Notes under the pieces: generated by a model
What the model was told of the DNA's origin: nothing
Database searches by the model: none
What the model saw: only the letters and a program-made list of their open reading frames with translations
Position numbers and translations under genes: made by a program
Source of the DNA: Micromonospora sediminimaris
GTDB taxonomy: Bacteria; Actinomycetota; Actinomycetes; Mycobacteriales; Micromonosporaceae
Direction of reading: 5' to 3'
DNA length: 64,000 bases
Assembly (NCBI GenBank): GCA_900112325.1
Contig: FOLJ01000003.1
Location: forward strand, 310,001 to 374,000
Shown: one piece after another, positions 34,202 through 42,321 of the stretch
How the letters are laid out: each line of letters opens with the position of its first letter
Numbering within the stretch: the stretch's first letter is position 1

Positions 34202-34882
34202 TCATCCGGCGACGAGCTTGTACCCGGCGCCGCGTACCGTGCGGATCAGCCGAGGGGTGCCCGGGTCCGCCTCGACCTTGGCGCGCAGCCGCTGCACCGC
34301 CACGTCGACCAGCCGACTGTCACCGAGGTAGCTGTGGTTCCAGACCCGGTCCAGCAGCAGCTCGCGGGTGAACACCTGCCCCGGTCGGCGGGCCAGCTCC
34401 AGCAGCAGCCGGAACTCGGTCGTGGTCAGCGGCAGCTCCTGACCGTTCCGGCGGGCCACGAACGCGCCCGGGTCGATCTCCAGGTCGCCGACCCGCAACG
34501 CGCCGGGCTCGGGTGGCACCACGGCGCGGCGCAGCACCGAACGGACCCGGGCCACCAGCTCGGGCAGGTCGAATGGCTTGCGCAGGTAGTCGTCGGCACC
34601 GCATTCGAGACCGACCACCACGTCGATGGTGTCGGTACGGGCGGTCAGCATGAGGATCGGCACCGCGCTGCTGCGCCGGATCTCCCGACACACCTGGAGG
34701 CCGTCCAGGCCGGGCAGCATGATGTCCAGCACGATCAGGTCGACGGTCCCGGCCCGCCAGGCGGTCAGCGCCTGCCGGCCGTCGGCGGCGGTGTCCACCC
34801 GGAACCCGGCGCGACGCAGCCCGAGGGCGGTGACCTCCCGGATGGAGGCGTCGTCCTCGACCACCAGCACGCGGCCGTCCAT
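34202..34882 (-). CDS. OmpR/PhoB-type response regulator
   Basis: 226 residues. The receiver domain has the acidic pair near E9-D11, phospho-acceptor D53 (VLDIMLPGLDG) and conserved Lys in LRKPFD. A winged-helix output domain follows (FRLLLELARRPGQVFTRELLLDRVW...RLIRTVRGAGYKL). First gene of the RR-HK-lipoprotein operon. ATG 34882 is preferred over upstream in-frame starts because the receiver fold begins there. A TACCCT hexamer about 12 bases before it suggests a very short leader. Confidence 0.94.
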   Translation of the reverse strand: MDGRVLVVEDDASIREVTALGLRRAGFRVDTAADGRQALTAWRAGTVDLIVLDIMLPGLDGLQVCREIRRSSAVPILMLTARTDTIDVVVGLECGADDYLRKPFDLPELVARVRSVLRRAVVPPEPGALRVGDLEIDPGAFVARRNGQELPLTTTEFRLLLELARRPGQVFTRELLLDRVWNHSYLGDSRLVDVAVQRLRAKVEADPGTPRLIRTVRGAGYKLVAG

Positions 34883-34980
34883 GATGCACCCAGGGTAGTC
34901 CCGGACGGCAGGTACGTCGCTCGGCGTGACGGGCGAGGGTGAGGGTCCGGCCGGTGCCGGACCCTCACCGCAGCGGTCGG

Positions 34981-35553
34981 TCATTCCTGCCACTGGTGCG
35001 CCACGTCGAGCACGATCCGGCTGTGGTTGCCGGGTCCGGCCAGCACGAACACCCGGAACGGCAGCCGGGCGCGGACACCGACGGCGAAGGTGCTGTAGCC
35101 CTCGAAACTGCCGCCGAAGACCACGTCGCGCAGGGTCTGGTAGCGCAGCACGTTCGCCACGTGCTCGCCGGTCCGGTATGGCACCGTCGCGAGGTGCTCG
35201 TCGTCGTACGCGGGGGCGCGCAGCGAGACCCGCAGCAGCGCGTCACCGGCGGTGTACGGCGACAGCGGCAACCCCTCACCCTCGGTGTACGTCTCGCCGT
35301 AGCCGACGCTGTAGCCGGTGACCGGGCCGTCGAACTCGAACACCACCCGGTCGTGACAGTCGTGCCTACCGGTTCGCACGTCGATCAGTGGTGCGGAGCT
35401 GAGCGCCCCGGCGGTCTTGTCGGCGCTGCCCCAGGTGATCCCGCAGTACGGCGCGCCGGTCGCCGCCTGCGTGACGGTGCTCGGCGCGGCCGTGGCGGCG
35501 ATCAGCGCGGCGAGCGCCACGAGCAGCGTGGTGACGGTCCTTCTGATCCTCAT
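34981..35553 (-). CDS. Secreted AMIN-like domain protein
   Basis: 190 residues. A signal peptide (MRIRRTVTTLLVALAALIAATAAPSTVTQA) precedes one beta-rich domain beginning with CGITWGS. The pattern ...HDCHDRVVFEFDGPVTGYSVGY...G.ALLRVSLRAPAYD...DVVFGGSFEGYSTFAVGVRARLPFRVF matches the AMIN-like beta-sandwich of actinobacterial secreted proteins, thought to bind wall polymers. Two cysteines flank the domain start. Exact role unknown. Confidence 0.85.
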   Translation of the reverse strand: MRIRRTVTTLLVALAALIAATAAPSTVTQAATGAPYCGITWGSADKTAGALSSAPLIDVRTGRHDCHDRVVFEFDGPVTGYSVGYGETYTEGEGLPLSPYTAGDALLRVSLRAPAYDDEHLATVPYRTGEHVANVLRYQTLRDVVFGGSFEGYSTFAVGVRARLPFRVFVLAGPGNHSRIVLDVAHQWQE

Positions 35554-35784
35554 TCGGTGCTCCCTTCCAGCCGGCCTCGTCCCTCAGGACGTGCGGGCTT
35601 GACCTGGTGAAATCCCACGGTCGCGCCGTTACGCCACGGCAGTTTCGCCGTGGCGTAACGCAGGGGTAACAGCGGCGGGCGGTATGACGCTTTCGCGATG
35701 ACAACCGTCCAGGGGCGCCCATTAATATTTACGCACATCGATTGCGGCGTGTCGGCGCGCCGCTCAGTCCGCAGGGAGTGCGTG

Positions 35785-36969
35785 ATGATCCGACGACAAC
35801 TGCTGCGCGCGGCCACCGCCGCGCTGGCGGCGGTGCTGGCGGCGACGGGGCTTCAGGTGGCCACCGCCGCCAGCGCCTCGGCGGCCCGGACCGTCTACTA
35901 CGACGCCAGCCGGGCCGGCGAGTTCCGGACCAACTTCGACCAGGCCGCGCAGATCTGGAACAGTCGGGTCAGCAACGTGCGGCTGGTGCCCGGCACGCCC
36001 GCCAGCGTCACCATCTACGTCGACAGTGGCTGGCCCCGGGCGCAGGTCACCGGGCTCGGCGCCGGACGCATCTGGATGGGCTGGCAGGCGGTCAACCAGG
36101 GCTACCACCGCACCAGGATCGCCACCCACGAGTTCGGTCACATCCTCGGTCTGCCCGACCGGCGCACCGGGCTCTGCTCCGACCTGATGTCCGGCAGCAG
36201 CGCGCCGGTCTCCTGCACCAACGCGTACCCGAGCGCCGCTGAGGCGAGCCGGGTCAACCAGCTGTTCGCCGGCAGCGTGCGCGCGTCGGCGGCGGCCGGC
36301 AGCTACACCTGGACCGAGGACGCCGGTGTCGGGATCCTGGTGGTCAACGGCCGGCCGGCGACCGAGAACTACCCGTGGCTCGTCTACACCTCAGGCTGCA
36401 CCGGCACCCTGATCAAGTCCAACTGGGTGGTCACCGCGCGGCACTGCCCGACCCCGTCGTCGGTGCGGGTGGGCAGCATCAACCGCACCAGCGGCGGCAC
36501 GGTCGTCCGGGTCAGCCGGGCGGTCAACCACCCGAGCATCGACGTCAAGCTGTTCCAACTCGCCAGCTCGGTCAGCTACGCGCCGGCACCCATCCCGACC
36601 ACCTCCGGCGCCGTCGGCACGGCCACCCGGATCATCGGCTGGGGCCAGACCTGCGCGCCCCGCGGCTGCGGCTCCGCGCCCACCGTGGCCCACGAACTGG
36701 ACACCTCGATCGTGTCCGACAGCCGGTGCAGCGGCATCAACGGTCCGTACGAGATCTGCACCAACAACACCAACGGCAACGCGGGCGCCTGCTACGGCGA
36801 CTCCGGTGGCCCCCAGGTGCGCCGGATCAACGGTGTGTGGAACGTCATCGGCGCAACCAGCCGGGCGGGCAACAACAACTCCACCTGCGCCACCGGCCCG
36901 TCCATCTACGGCGACCTGACCTCGATCCGCTCCTGGATCAACTCCCAGGTCGGCGGCCTCCCCGCCTGA
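35785..36969 (+). CDS. Snapalysin-trypsin fusion protease, secreted
   Basis: 394 residues carrying two different proteases. After the signal peptide, residues ~35-170 form a small metalloprotease of the snapalysin (M7) type: THEFGHILGLPD gives zinc ligands H115, H119 and D125 and catalytic E116. Residues ~175-394 form a chymotrypsin-fold domain with H220 (VTARHC), D253 (HPSIDVKLFQL) and S340 (GDSGGP), plus paired cysteines. All catalytic residues look intact. Snapalysins and trypsins are normally separate proteins. The metalloprotease half might process the trypsin half; no propeptide is obvious. ATG 35785 follows GGGAG. Confidence 0.9.
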   Translation: MIRRQLLRAATAALAAVLAATGLQVATAASASAARTVYYDASRAGEFRTNFDQAAQIWNSRVSNVRLVPGTPASVTIYVDSGWPRAQVTGLGAGRIWMGWQAVNQGYHRTRIATHEFGHILGLPDRRTGLCSDLMSGSSAPVSCTNAYPSAAEASRVNQLFAGSVRASAAAGSYTWTEDAGVGILVVNGRPATENYPWLVYTSGCTGTLIKSNWVVTARHCPTPSSVRVGSINRTSGGTVVRVSRAVNHPSIDVKLFQLASSVSYAPAPIPTTSGAVGTATRIIGWGQTCAPRGCGSAPTVAHELDTSIVSDSRCSGINGPYEICTNNTNGNAGACYGDSGGPQVRRINGVWNVIGATSRAGNNNSTCATGPSIYGDLTSIRSWINSQVGGLPA

Positions 36970-36979
36970 CAGCTGCGCT

Positions 36980-37047
36980 GATCATGCAGTTGTGGTGCCT
37001 CACGAACACCTCGAAAGGGGTGTTCCGGGTGCCACACCTGCATGATC
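36980..37047. repeat. Intergenic palindrome (E5)
   Basis: Perfect 10-base ends GATCATGCAG (36980-36989) and CTGCATGATC (37038-37047), with further partial pairing inside. It shares its terminal motif with E4 at 23337. Located just after the protease gene stop, where it could act as a terminator. Confidence 0.7.
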
Positions 37048-37097
37048 GGCGAGGGGGTGCGGGGGAGCGCGGGGGTGGGGTGGGATAGTGGGCGGTC

Positions 37098-38141
37098 GTG
37101 GCGAGGTATGGGGTGCTGAGTCTGCCGTCGAGTAACCGGGTGTACTCGGGGGCGGCCGTGGAGTTGACGCGGGCGGAGCTGGAGATCTTCGGCGGCGCGG
37201 TGCTCGGTGGGCGGATCGGTGAGGTGGCGACCGCGACCATCGGCGGGGCGCGTTACATCACGTTCGAGGTCGCCGGGGGCCTGAGCGAGCGGGACGCCGC
37301 GCTGCTGAGCAACCTCTCCGGCGCGTACGCGATCTTCGAGTTCGTCGGCGACCTGCTGCGGCCCGTGCCGGTGACCCGGCTGGACCGCTTCGACGACGAC
37401 CTGCTCACCATTCAGAAGTACCCGGGCAAGACCAACGAGCAGTTCACCAAGCTGCTGCTCAACGTCACGCTGCTCGCCTCGGACGGGGCCGGCGAGCTGT
37501 TGACCCGGCGGTTCCGGGTGCTCGACCCGCTGTGCGGGCGGGGCACCACGCTCAACCAGGCGATGATGTACGGCTTCGATGCCGCCGGTCTCGACCGGGA
37601 CAGCAAGGACTTCGAGGCGTACCAGACGTTTCTGAGCACCTGGCTCAAGCGCAAGCGGATCAAGCACCGGGTGTTGGAGTCCGGGCCGATCCGCCGGGAG
37701 CGCAAGGTGGTCGGCCGGCGGCTACGGGTGGAACTGGCCGCCTCGAAGGAGGCCCACAAGGCGGGCGACGTGCAGTCGGTGGACGTGGTGAACGCCGACA
37801 CCACCCGGGTCGGTGAATTCTTCCGCCCGGAGACGATCGACGTGGTGGTGGCCGACGCGCCGTACGGGGTGCAGCACGGTAGCCGTACCGCCGAGAACGG
37901 GCTGGCCCGCGACCCGCTCGCCCTGCTCACCGCCGCCGCCCCCGGGTGGGCGCGGGTGCTGCGCCCCGGTGGCGCGCTGGGTATCTCGTGGAACACGAAC
38001 GTCGCCCGCCGCGAGGCCGCCGCCGAACGCCTCACCGCCGCCGGCCTGACCGTCCTCGACACCGGCCCCTGGCGCGCCCTCTCCCACCGCGTCGACCAAG
38101 CCATCGTCCGCGACGTCCTGGTAGCCCACAAACCCACCTGA
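37098..38141 (+). CDS. TRM11-like SAM-dependent RNA methyltransferase
   Basis: 347 residues. An N-terminal THUMP-like region (~1-110) leads to a Rossmann methyltransferase domain with motif I VLDPLCGRGTTLNQA, the acidic GLDRDSKDFEAY loop, and catalytic motif IV DAPYG (a D-x-P-Y-type N-methylase signature). TRM11/Trm-G10 relatives methylate guanine N2 in tRNA; this protein's target is unknown. A long insertion with basic residues (KRKRIKHR...RRERKVVGRRLR) lies between motifs I and IV. GTG 37098 is the likely start. Confidence 0.85.
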   Translation: MARYGVLSLPSSNRVYSGAAVELTRAELEIFGGAVLGGRIGEVATATIGGARYITFEVAGGLSERDAALLSNLSGAYAIFEFVGDLLRPVPVTRLDRFDDDLLTIQKYPGKTNEQFTKLLLNVTLLASDGAGELLTRRFRVLDPLCGRGTTLNQAMMYGFDAAGLDRDSKDFEAYQTFLSTWLKRKRIKHRVLESGPIRRERKVVGRRLRVELAASKEAHKAGDVQSVDVVNADTTRVGEFFRPETIDVVVADAPYGVQHGSRTAENGLARDPLALLTAAAPGWARVLRPGGALGISWNTNVARREAAAERLTAAGLTVLDTGPWRALSHRVDQAIVRDVLVAHKPT

Positions 38142-38168
38142 CCCGACCCCATCCCACCCCCGCCCCCG

Positions 38169-38259
38169 CCCCACCCCCGCGATCTTGCAGTTTTGGTCGT
38201 CGAAATGTGCCCTATGCCCCTCTTGCGGGGACAGAAAGCGCAAGATCGCGGGGGTGGGG
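38169..38259. terminator. 20-bp inverted repeat between convergent genes (E6)
   Basis: A perfect 20-bp inverted repeat (38169-38188 and 38240-38259) encloses 51 bp. It fills the gap between the 3' ends of the TRM11-like gene and the leftward sulfatase-family gene, ending one base before the latter's stop codon. Its core GATCTTGC/GCAAGATC resembles the ends of E4 and E5. Confidence 0.75.
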
Positions 38260-38260
38260 G

Positions 38261-39973
38261 TCAGCGGGGTTGGGCTTGGGGGCGGGATCCGGTGGGGCCG
38301 AAGGCGGTGAGGAAACGGTCGCGGAACTCGTTCATCGGCCAGACCGGTGCGCTCGGGTCCGGGGTCAGGCCGTCCTGCCAACCCCAGTCGTTGATGCGCT
38401 GCAGCACCGCCTGGTCCTTGGTCACGATGTGGATCGGCACGTCGTGGCTCGGATTCTCACCGGTGACCACCGGCGCGGGCTGGTGGTCACCGACGAAGAC
38501 CAGCACCGTGTCGTCGTCGCCGTAGCGCTCCACGTAGGAGATGAGGGTACGCAGCGTGTAGCTGACCGAGTGCCGGTAGCCGGTGCGGGCCTGCGCCGTC
38601 GGCGTACCGATGATGCCCCGCCGGAACACCTCGCCGTCGTCGATGGTGTCCCAGTCGACAAGCGACGGCACCTTCGTCCAGGGGGAGTGGCTGGAGACCA
38701 GGGCCAACTCGGCCATGACCGGACGGTCCTGCTGCCCGGCCAGCTCCCGCTGATGGAACTGGTGGATGGCGAACTGGTCAGGCATCGGGGCGAAGGCGAA
38801 CTTGGGGCCCTGGTAGCCCAGGTCGGGGCCGCTGTAGAACTGCTCGTAGCCGTAGAAGGCGCCCTCCGGCCAGGCCTGGTTGACCGCCGGCATCACCCCG
38901 ACAGTACGCCAGGAGGCGCGCCGGAACGCGTCACCGAGGGTGAACCGGTCGGTGGCGAGCAGGTTCCGGTAGCGCTGGTTGTTGTCCACCCACAGGCCGG
39001 AGAGCAGCGTGGCGTGTGCCAACCAGCTCGCTCCGCCGATGGTCGGCGAGGTGAGGAAGCCGCTGCGGGTGGCGAACCCGGCCGTGGCCAACCGATCGGC
39101 GCTCTCGTCGAGCATCCGGGGAATGGACGCGAACTCGGCGTCGGTGACCGCGTCGCGGCCGTAGCTCTCCACGAAGGCGATCAGCACATCCTTGCCGCGT
39201 AGGCCGGTGAGCAGCTGGTCGGCGGGCACGTCCCGGAACGGGTCCACCCCGACCTCGGTGGCGAACGCCTGGCGGTCGTACAGCCGGTCCCGGACCTCGG
39301 CGGCATGCTCCTGCACGAGGATGGTGGCGTTGGTGTCGGCCATCGGCATGGCGGGCACGATCCGCGCCCCGAAGGCGGCCAGGACCGCCCAGACCACCAC
39401 CAGCGTGGCAACCGCCCGGGTACTGCCGGTGCGGTGCCGGCTCAGCAATCCGGACAGCCGTACCGCGGACAGGGCGGTCAGCAGCGGAACGGCCAGCAGC
39501 AGCAGCCCGATGCCGAGCGCGATGGCTATGGCGCCTGGCCGGCCGATCGACTCGGCCACGAAGGTGAACGCCTCGTCCAGCAGCGACCAGTCCAGCACCA
39601 GGTCGAACGGGCGACCCAGCGAGGAGTAGAAGCCCAGGTCACCGACCTTCACCACGGCGACGAGCCCGAGCAGCCCACCGGCCAGCGCGGCCACCACCCG
39701 GCGGGGCCGACCGGGCAGCGCGAGCAGCAGCGCCGCCAGCAGCAGCGCCTCCAGCGGGATCCGTAGGAACGCGCCGGGTTCCAGCTGCCACGGCCGGTTG
39801 GGCAAGGTGAACGTGACAAGCACCAGCAGCGCGGCGAGCGCCGTGGCCACCCGCGCGAGGATCCGTCGGCGCATGGTGACCGGCGCTGGCCGGGACGCGG
39901 CGTCACCCACGTCGGTGGTGGTGCTCGGGTTCTGGTCGGCGTCGGGCGTGGACGCCGGGTCGGCGATCGACAA
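38261..39973 (-). CDS. Membrane sulfatase-family enzyme (LTA synthase/phosphoglycerol transferase-like)
   Basis: 570 residues. Several N-terminal helices (residues ~35-230) are followed by an extracellular alkaline-phosphatase-fold domain: VLIAFVESYGRDAV (metal-binding E), the TSPTIGGASWLAHATLLSG region with the likely Thr nucleophile, and VFVGDHQPAPVV (metal-binding D/H). Such enzymes transfer phosphoglycerol groups or cleave sulfate/phosphate esters at the outer membrane face. The start is uncertain: TTG 39973 has GGGAG 7 bases upstream and lies 15 bases after the preceding gene's stop; ATG 39874 is the alternative. Likely co-transcribed with the CDP-alcohol phosphatidyltransferase. Confidence 0.87.
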   Translation of the reverse strand: MSIADPASTPDADQNPSTTTDVGDAASRPAPVTMRRRILARVATALAALLVLVTFTLPNRPWQLEPGAFLRIPLEALLLAALLLALPGRPRRVVAALAGGLLGLVAVVKVGDLGFYSSLGRPFDLVLDWSLLDEAFTFVAESIGRPGAIAIALGIGLLLLAVPLLTALSAVRLSGLLSRHRTGSTRAVATLVVVWAVLAAFGARIVPAMPMADTNATILVQEHAAEVRDRLYDRQAFATEVGVDPFRDVPADQLLTGLRGKDVLIAFVESYGRDAVTDAEFASIPRMLDESADRLATAGFATRSGFLTSPTIGGASWLAHATLLSGLWVDNNQRYRNLLATDRFTLGDAFRRASWRTVGVMPAVNQAWPEGAFYGYEQFYSGPDLGYQGPKFAFAPMPDQFAIHQFHQRELAGQQDRPVMAELALVSSHSPWTKVPSLVDWDTIDDGEVFRRGIIGTPTAQARTGYRHSVSYTLRTLISYVERYGDDDTVLVFVGDHQPAPVVTGENPSHDVPIHIVTKDQAVLQRINDWGWQDGLTPDPSAPVWPMNEFRDRFLTAFGPTGSRPQAQPR

Positions 39974-39987
39974 CTGGGTCTCCCGGG

Positions 39988-40809
39988 TCAGCGCAGCGAC
40001 AGTACGGGGGCGGTGGACAGGTCGCGCTCGTCGACCCGATCGGCCCGTCGCACGCCGATCGGCACGGTCGGCATGGTCGGCGCCACCGGCACCACAAATG
40101 CCGGCACGGTCCGGACGGGTCGGTGCCGCCACAACCAGCTGACGTCCCGCCCGAACGACTCGACCAGCAGGACGATCGCGGCCACCAGCACGACCGTGGT
40201 CAGCATCCCGGGCAGCACCTGGGCGGCGGCGACCGCGAGCATGATCCCCTGGACCGCGGCGACCACCTTACGCCAGTACCGGTGCGGCAGCTGCGCGTTC
40301 ATCCAGGGCAGCACCCAGCCGGCGACCAGGAAGACGTACCGCATCAGGCCGATGGCGAGCACCCAGGCGCCGACCGAGGGGGCGACGTAGAGGCTCAGCA
40401 TCAGCACCAGGAACGAGTCGACCTCCATGTCGAACCGGGCGCCGAGGGCGCTTGTCGTCCCGGTGCGGCGGGCCACCTTGCCGTCGACCGCGTCGAGGGC
40501 AAGGGCCACCGCGGTCATCGTCACCAGCAGCGCCACCGGCGCGGGGCGATCGCCGGTCAGCGAGTCGGCGATCAGCGCGGTCACCGCCCCGACCAGCAGT
40601 CCGCGACCCATCGTCACCCAGTCGGCCGGTCCCAGCCGGGCCGAGCCCGCGTGACGCAGCCCACGCACGAGCGCCAGGCAGGTCACCGCCCCGTACGCCA
40701 GGCCCGCCAGCCAGCCCGCGACACCGAGACCGACCGTCGCGGCGAGCGCCGCCAGCAGCGCGATCTGGACGATCAGCCCGATTTGCGGACCGGTTCGAAC
40801 TGTGGACAC
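39988..40809 (-). CDS. CDP-alcohol phosphatidyltransferase family protein
   Basis: 273 residues with about eight hydrophobic segments. The catalytic signature D-x2-D-G-x2-A-R-x8-G-x3-D-x3-D is complete in LDAVDGKVARRTGTTSALG and the following ARFDMEVD. It attaches an alcohol or sugar-alcohol acceptor to a CDP-linked lipid or polyol. The substrate cannot be assigned; the enzyme differs from Pgs/Pss by its long Arg/Pro-rich C-terminus. GTG 40809 has GGAGG upstream. It lies divergent, 95 bp, from the GTP cyclohydrolase/PTPS operon and may contribute its lipid moiety. Confidence 0.88.
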   Translation of the reverse strand: MSTVRTGPQIGLIVQIALLAALAATVGLGVAGWLAGLAYGAVTCLALVRGLRHAGSARLGPADWVTMGRGLLVGAVTALIADSLTGDRPAPVALLVTMTAVALALDAVDGKVARRTGTTSALGARFDMEVDSFLVLMLSLYVAPSVGAWVLAIGLMRYVFLVAGWVLPWMNAQLPHRYWRKVVAAVQGIMLAVAAAQVLPGMLTTVVLVAAIVLLVESFGRDVSWLWRHRPVRTVPAFVVPVAPTMPTVPIGVRRADRVDERDLSTAPVLSLR

Positions 40810-40904
40810 CGTGCCTCCGTGTTTATGATCGACGACCCCTGCCAGGGAACTACGGAAAATACGACGGATCGGTTCGGTCTGGACGCAGGTAAGGAGAAAA
40901 ATCC

Positions 40905-41885
40905 GTGACGCGTACCGCCCTCGCCTTCTGGCTCCGGGCTCCCGGCACGGGTGAGATCCGTCCGGTGACGTTGCCGGAACCGGACGCCGACGAGGTCCTG
41001 GTGCGCAGCCGGTACTCCGGGGTCAGCCGGGGCACCGAGACCCTGGTCTTCACCGGGAGCGTGCCCGCCAGCCAGTACGCCGCGATGCGCGCTCCGTTTC
41101 AGGATGGCGACTTTCCGGCCCCGGTCAAGTACGGCTACCTCAGTGTCGGCGAGGTCGAGCAGGGCCCGGTGCACCTGCTCGGGCGTACGGTGTTCTGCCT
41201 GCACCCGCACCAGAGCGCGTACGTGGTGCCGGCGGAGGCGGTGACCGTCGTACCGGCGCAGGTACCGGCGGCCCGTGCGGTGCTGGCCGGCACCGTGGAG
41301 ACCGCCGTCAACGCGTTGTGGGACGCCCCGCCCCTGGTCGGCGACCGGGTGACAGTGGTCGGGGGTGGCATGGTCGGCTGTGCGGTGACCGCCCTGCTGG
41401 CCCGCTTCCCCGGGGTACGGGTGGAACTGGTCGACACCGATCCGTCCCGCGCCGAGGTGGCCGCCGCGTTGGGTGTCGACTTCGCTGCCCCCGAGACCGC
41501 CAGCGACGGCCGTGACCTGGTGGTGCACGCCAGCGCCAGCGCCGCCGGCCTGCAACGCGGCCTGGACCTGCTCGCGCCGGAAGGCACCCTGCTCGAACTG
41601 AGCTGGTACGGCGACCGGCCGGTGCAACTCTCCCTCGGCGGCGCGTTCCACTCCGGACGACTGAACATCCGCAGCAGCCAGGTCGGCATGGTGGCGCCGG
41701 CGCGACGCGGCAGTCGCAGCTACGCCGACCGGATGGCGCTCGCCCTGGACCTGCTCGCCGACCCGGCGTTCGACGTGCTGATCACCGGCCGGTCGCCGTT
41801 CGCGGAACTGCCCGACGTACTCGCCCGACTCAGCGGGGGCGACCTGCCCGCGCTGTGCCATCTCATCACCTACGACGGGGAGTGA
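40905..41885 (+). CDS. MDR-family dehydrogenase (BchC/zinc-alcohol-dehydrogenase-like)
   Basis: 326 residues. A medium-chain dehydrogenase fold with a GroES-like N-terminus and a Rossmann domain (VTVVGGGMVGCAVTALLARFPGVRVELVDTD). The SGVSRGTET motif near residue 40 is that of BchC-like members. The usual structural-zinc cysteine cluster and the catalytic Cys of alcohol dehydrogenases are absent. Probably an NAD(P)H oxidoreductase for a sugar or pterin side chain. First gene of a seven-gene operon; GTG 40905 follows a purine-rich AAGGAGAAAAA stretch. Confidence 0.88.
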   Translation: MTRTALAFWLRAPGTGEIRPVTLPEPDADEVLVRSRYSGVSRGTETLVFTGSVPASQYAAMRAPFQDGDFPAPVKYGYLSVGEVEQGPVHLLGRTVFCLHPHQSAYVVPAEAVTVVPAQVPAARAVLAGTVETAVNALWDAPPLVGDRVTVVGGGMVGCAVTALLARFPGVRVELVDTDPSRAEVAAALGVDFAAPETASDGRDLVVHASASAAGLQRGLDLLAPEGTLLELSWYGDRPVQLSLGGAFHSGRLNIRSSQVGMVAPARRGSRSYADRMALALDLLADPAFDVLITGRSPFAELPDVLARLSGGDLPALCHLITYDGE

Positions 41886-41888
41886 ACC

Positions 41889-42320
41889 GTGTTCAGCGTG
41901 ACCGTCCGTGACCACATCATGATCGCTCACAGTTTCCGTGGCGAGGTCTTCGGCCCCGCCCAACGGCTGCACGGCGCGACGTTCGTGGTCGACGCCACCT
42001 TCCGCCGGCCGGACCTCGACGACGACGGCATCGTGGTCGACATCGGACTGGCCACCGAGCAGCTCAAGGCGGTGCTCGGCGAGCTGAACTACCGCAACCT
42101 CGACGACGAACCCGCGTTCGCCGGGCAGAACACCACCACTGAGGTGCTGGCCCGCACCATCGCCGACCGGCTCGCCGAGCGGGTGGCCGCCGGTCAACTC
42201 GGCGGCGGTGCCCGGGGCCTGACCGGGATCACGGTCACGCTGCACGAGTCGCACGTGGCGTGGGCCAGCTACGAGCGGGCGCTGCCCGGCTCGACCGCCG
42301 TCGGTGAGGGCACCGCCTGA
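41889..42320 (+). CDS. 6-pyruvoyltetrahydropterin synthase homologue with altered active site
   Basis: 143 residues of the PTPS/QueD fold. Typical enzymes bind zinc with three His (one in AAH, two in HGH) and use a catalytic Cys and Asp-His pair. Here H14 and H28 remain but the second His of HGH is Ala (LHGATF, A30); there is no cysteine in the whole protein; and the DH pair is replaced by N67-Y68 (LNYRNLDD). H119-E120 ([11 protein letters not shown]) keep the pterin-binding glutamate. It may bind a pterin or pyrimidine without classical catalysis, or do different chemistry. I recall that a homologue from a Streptomyces coelicolor cluster (SCO6650) was crystallised without an assigned function. 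GTG 41889 follows GGGGAG. Confidence 0.85.
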   Translation: MFSVTVRDHIMIAHSFRGEVFGPAQRLHGATFVVDATFRRPDLDDDGIVVDIGLATEQLKAVLGELNYRNLDDEPAFAGQNTTTEVLARTIADRLAERVAAGQLGGGARGLTGITVTLHESHVAWASYERALPGSTAVGEGTA

Positions 42321-42321
42321 C

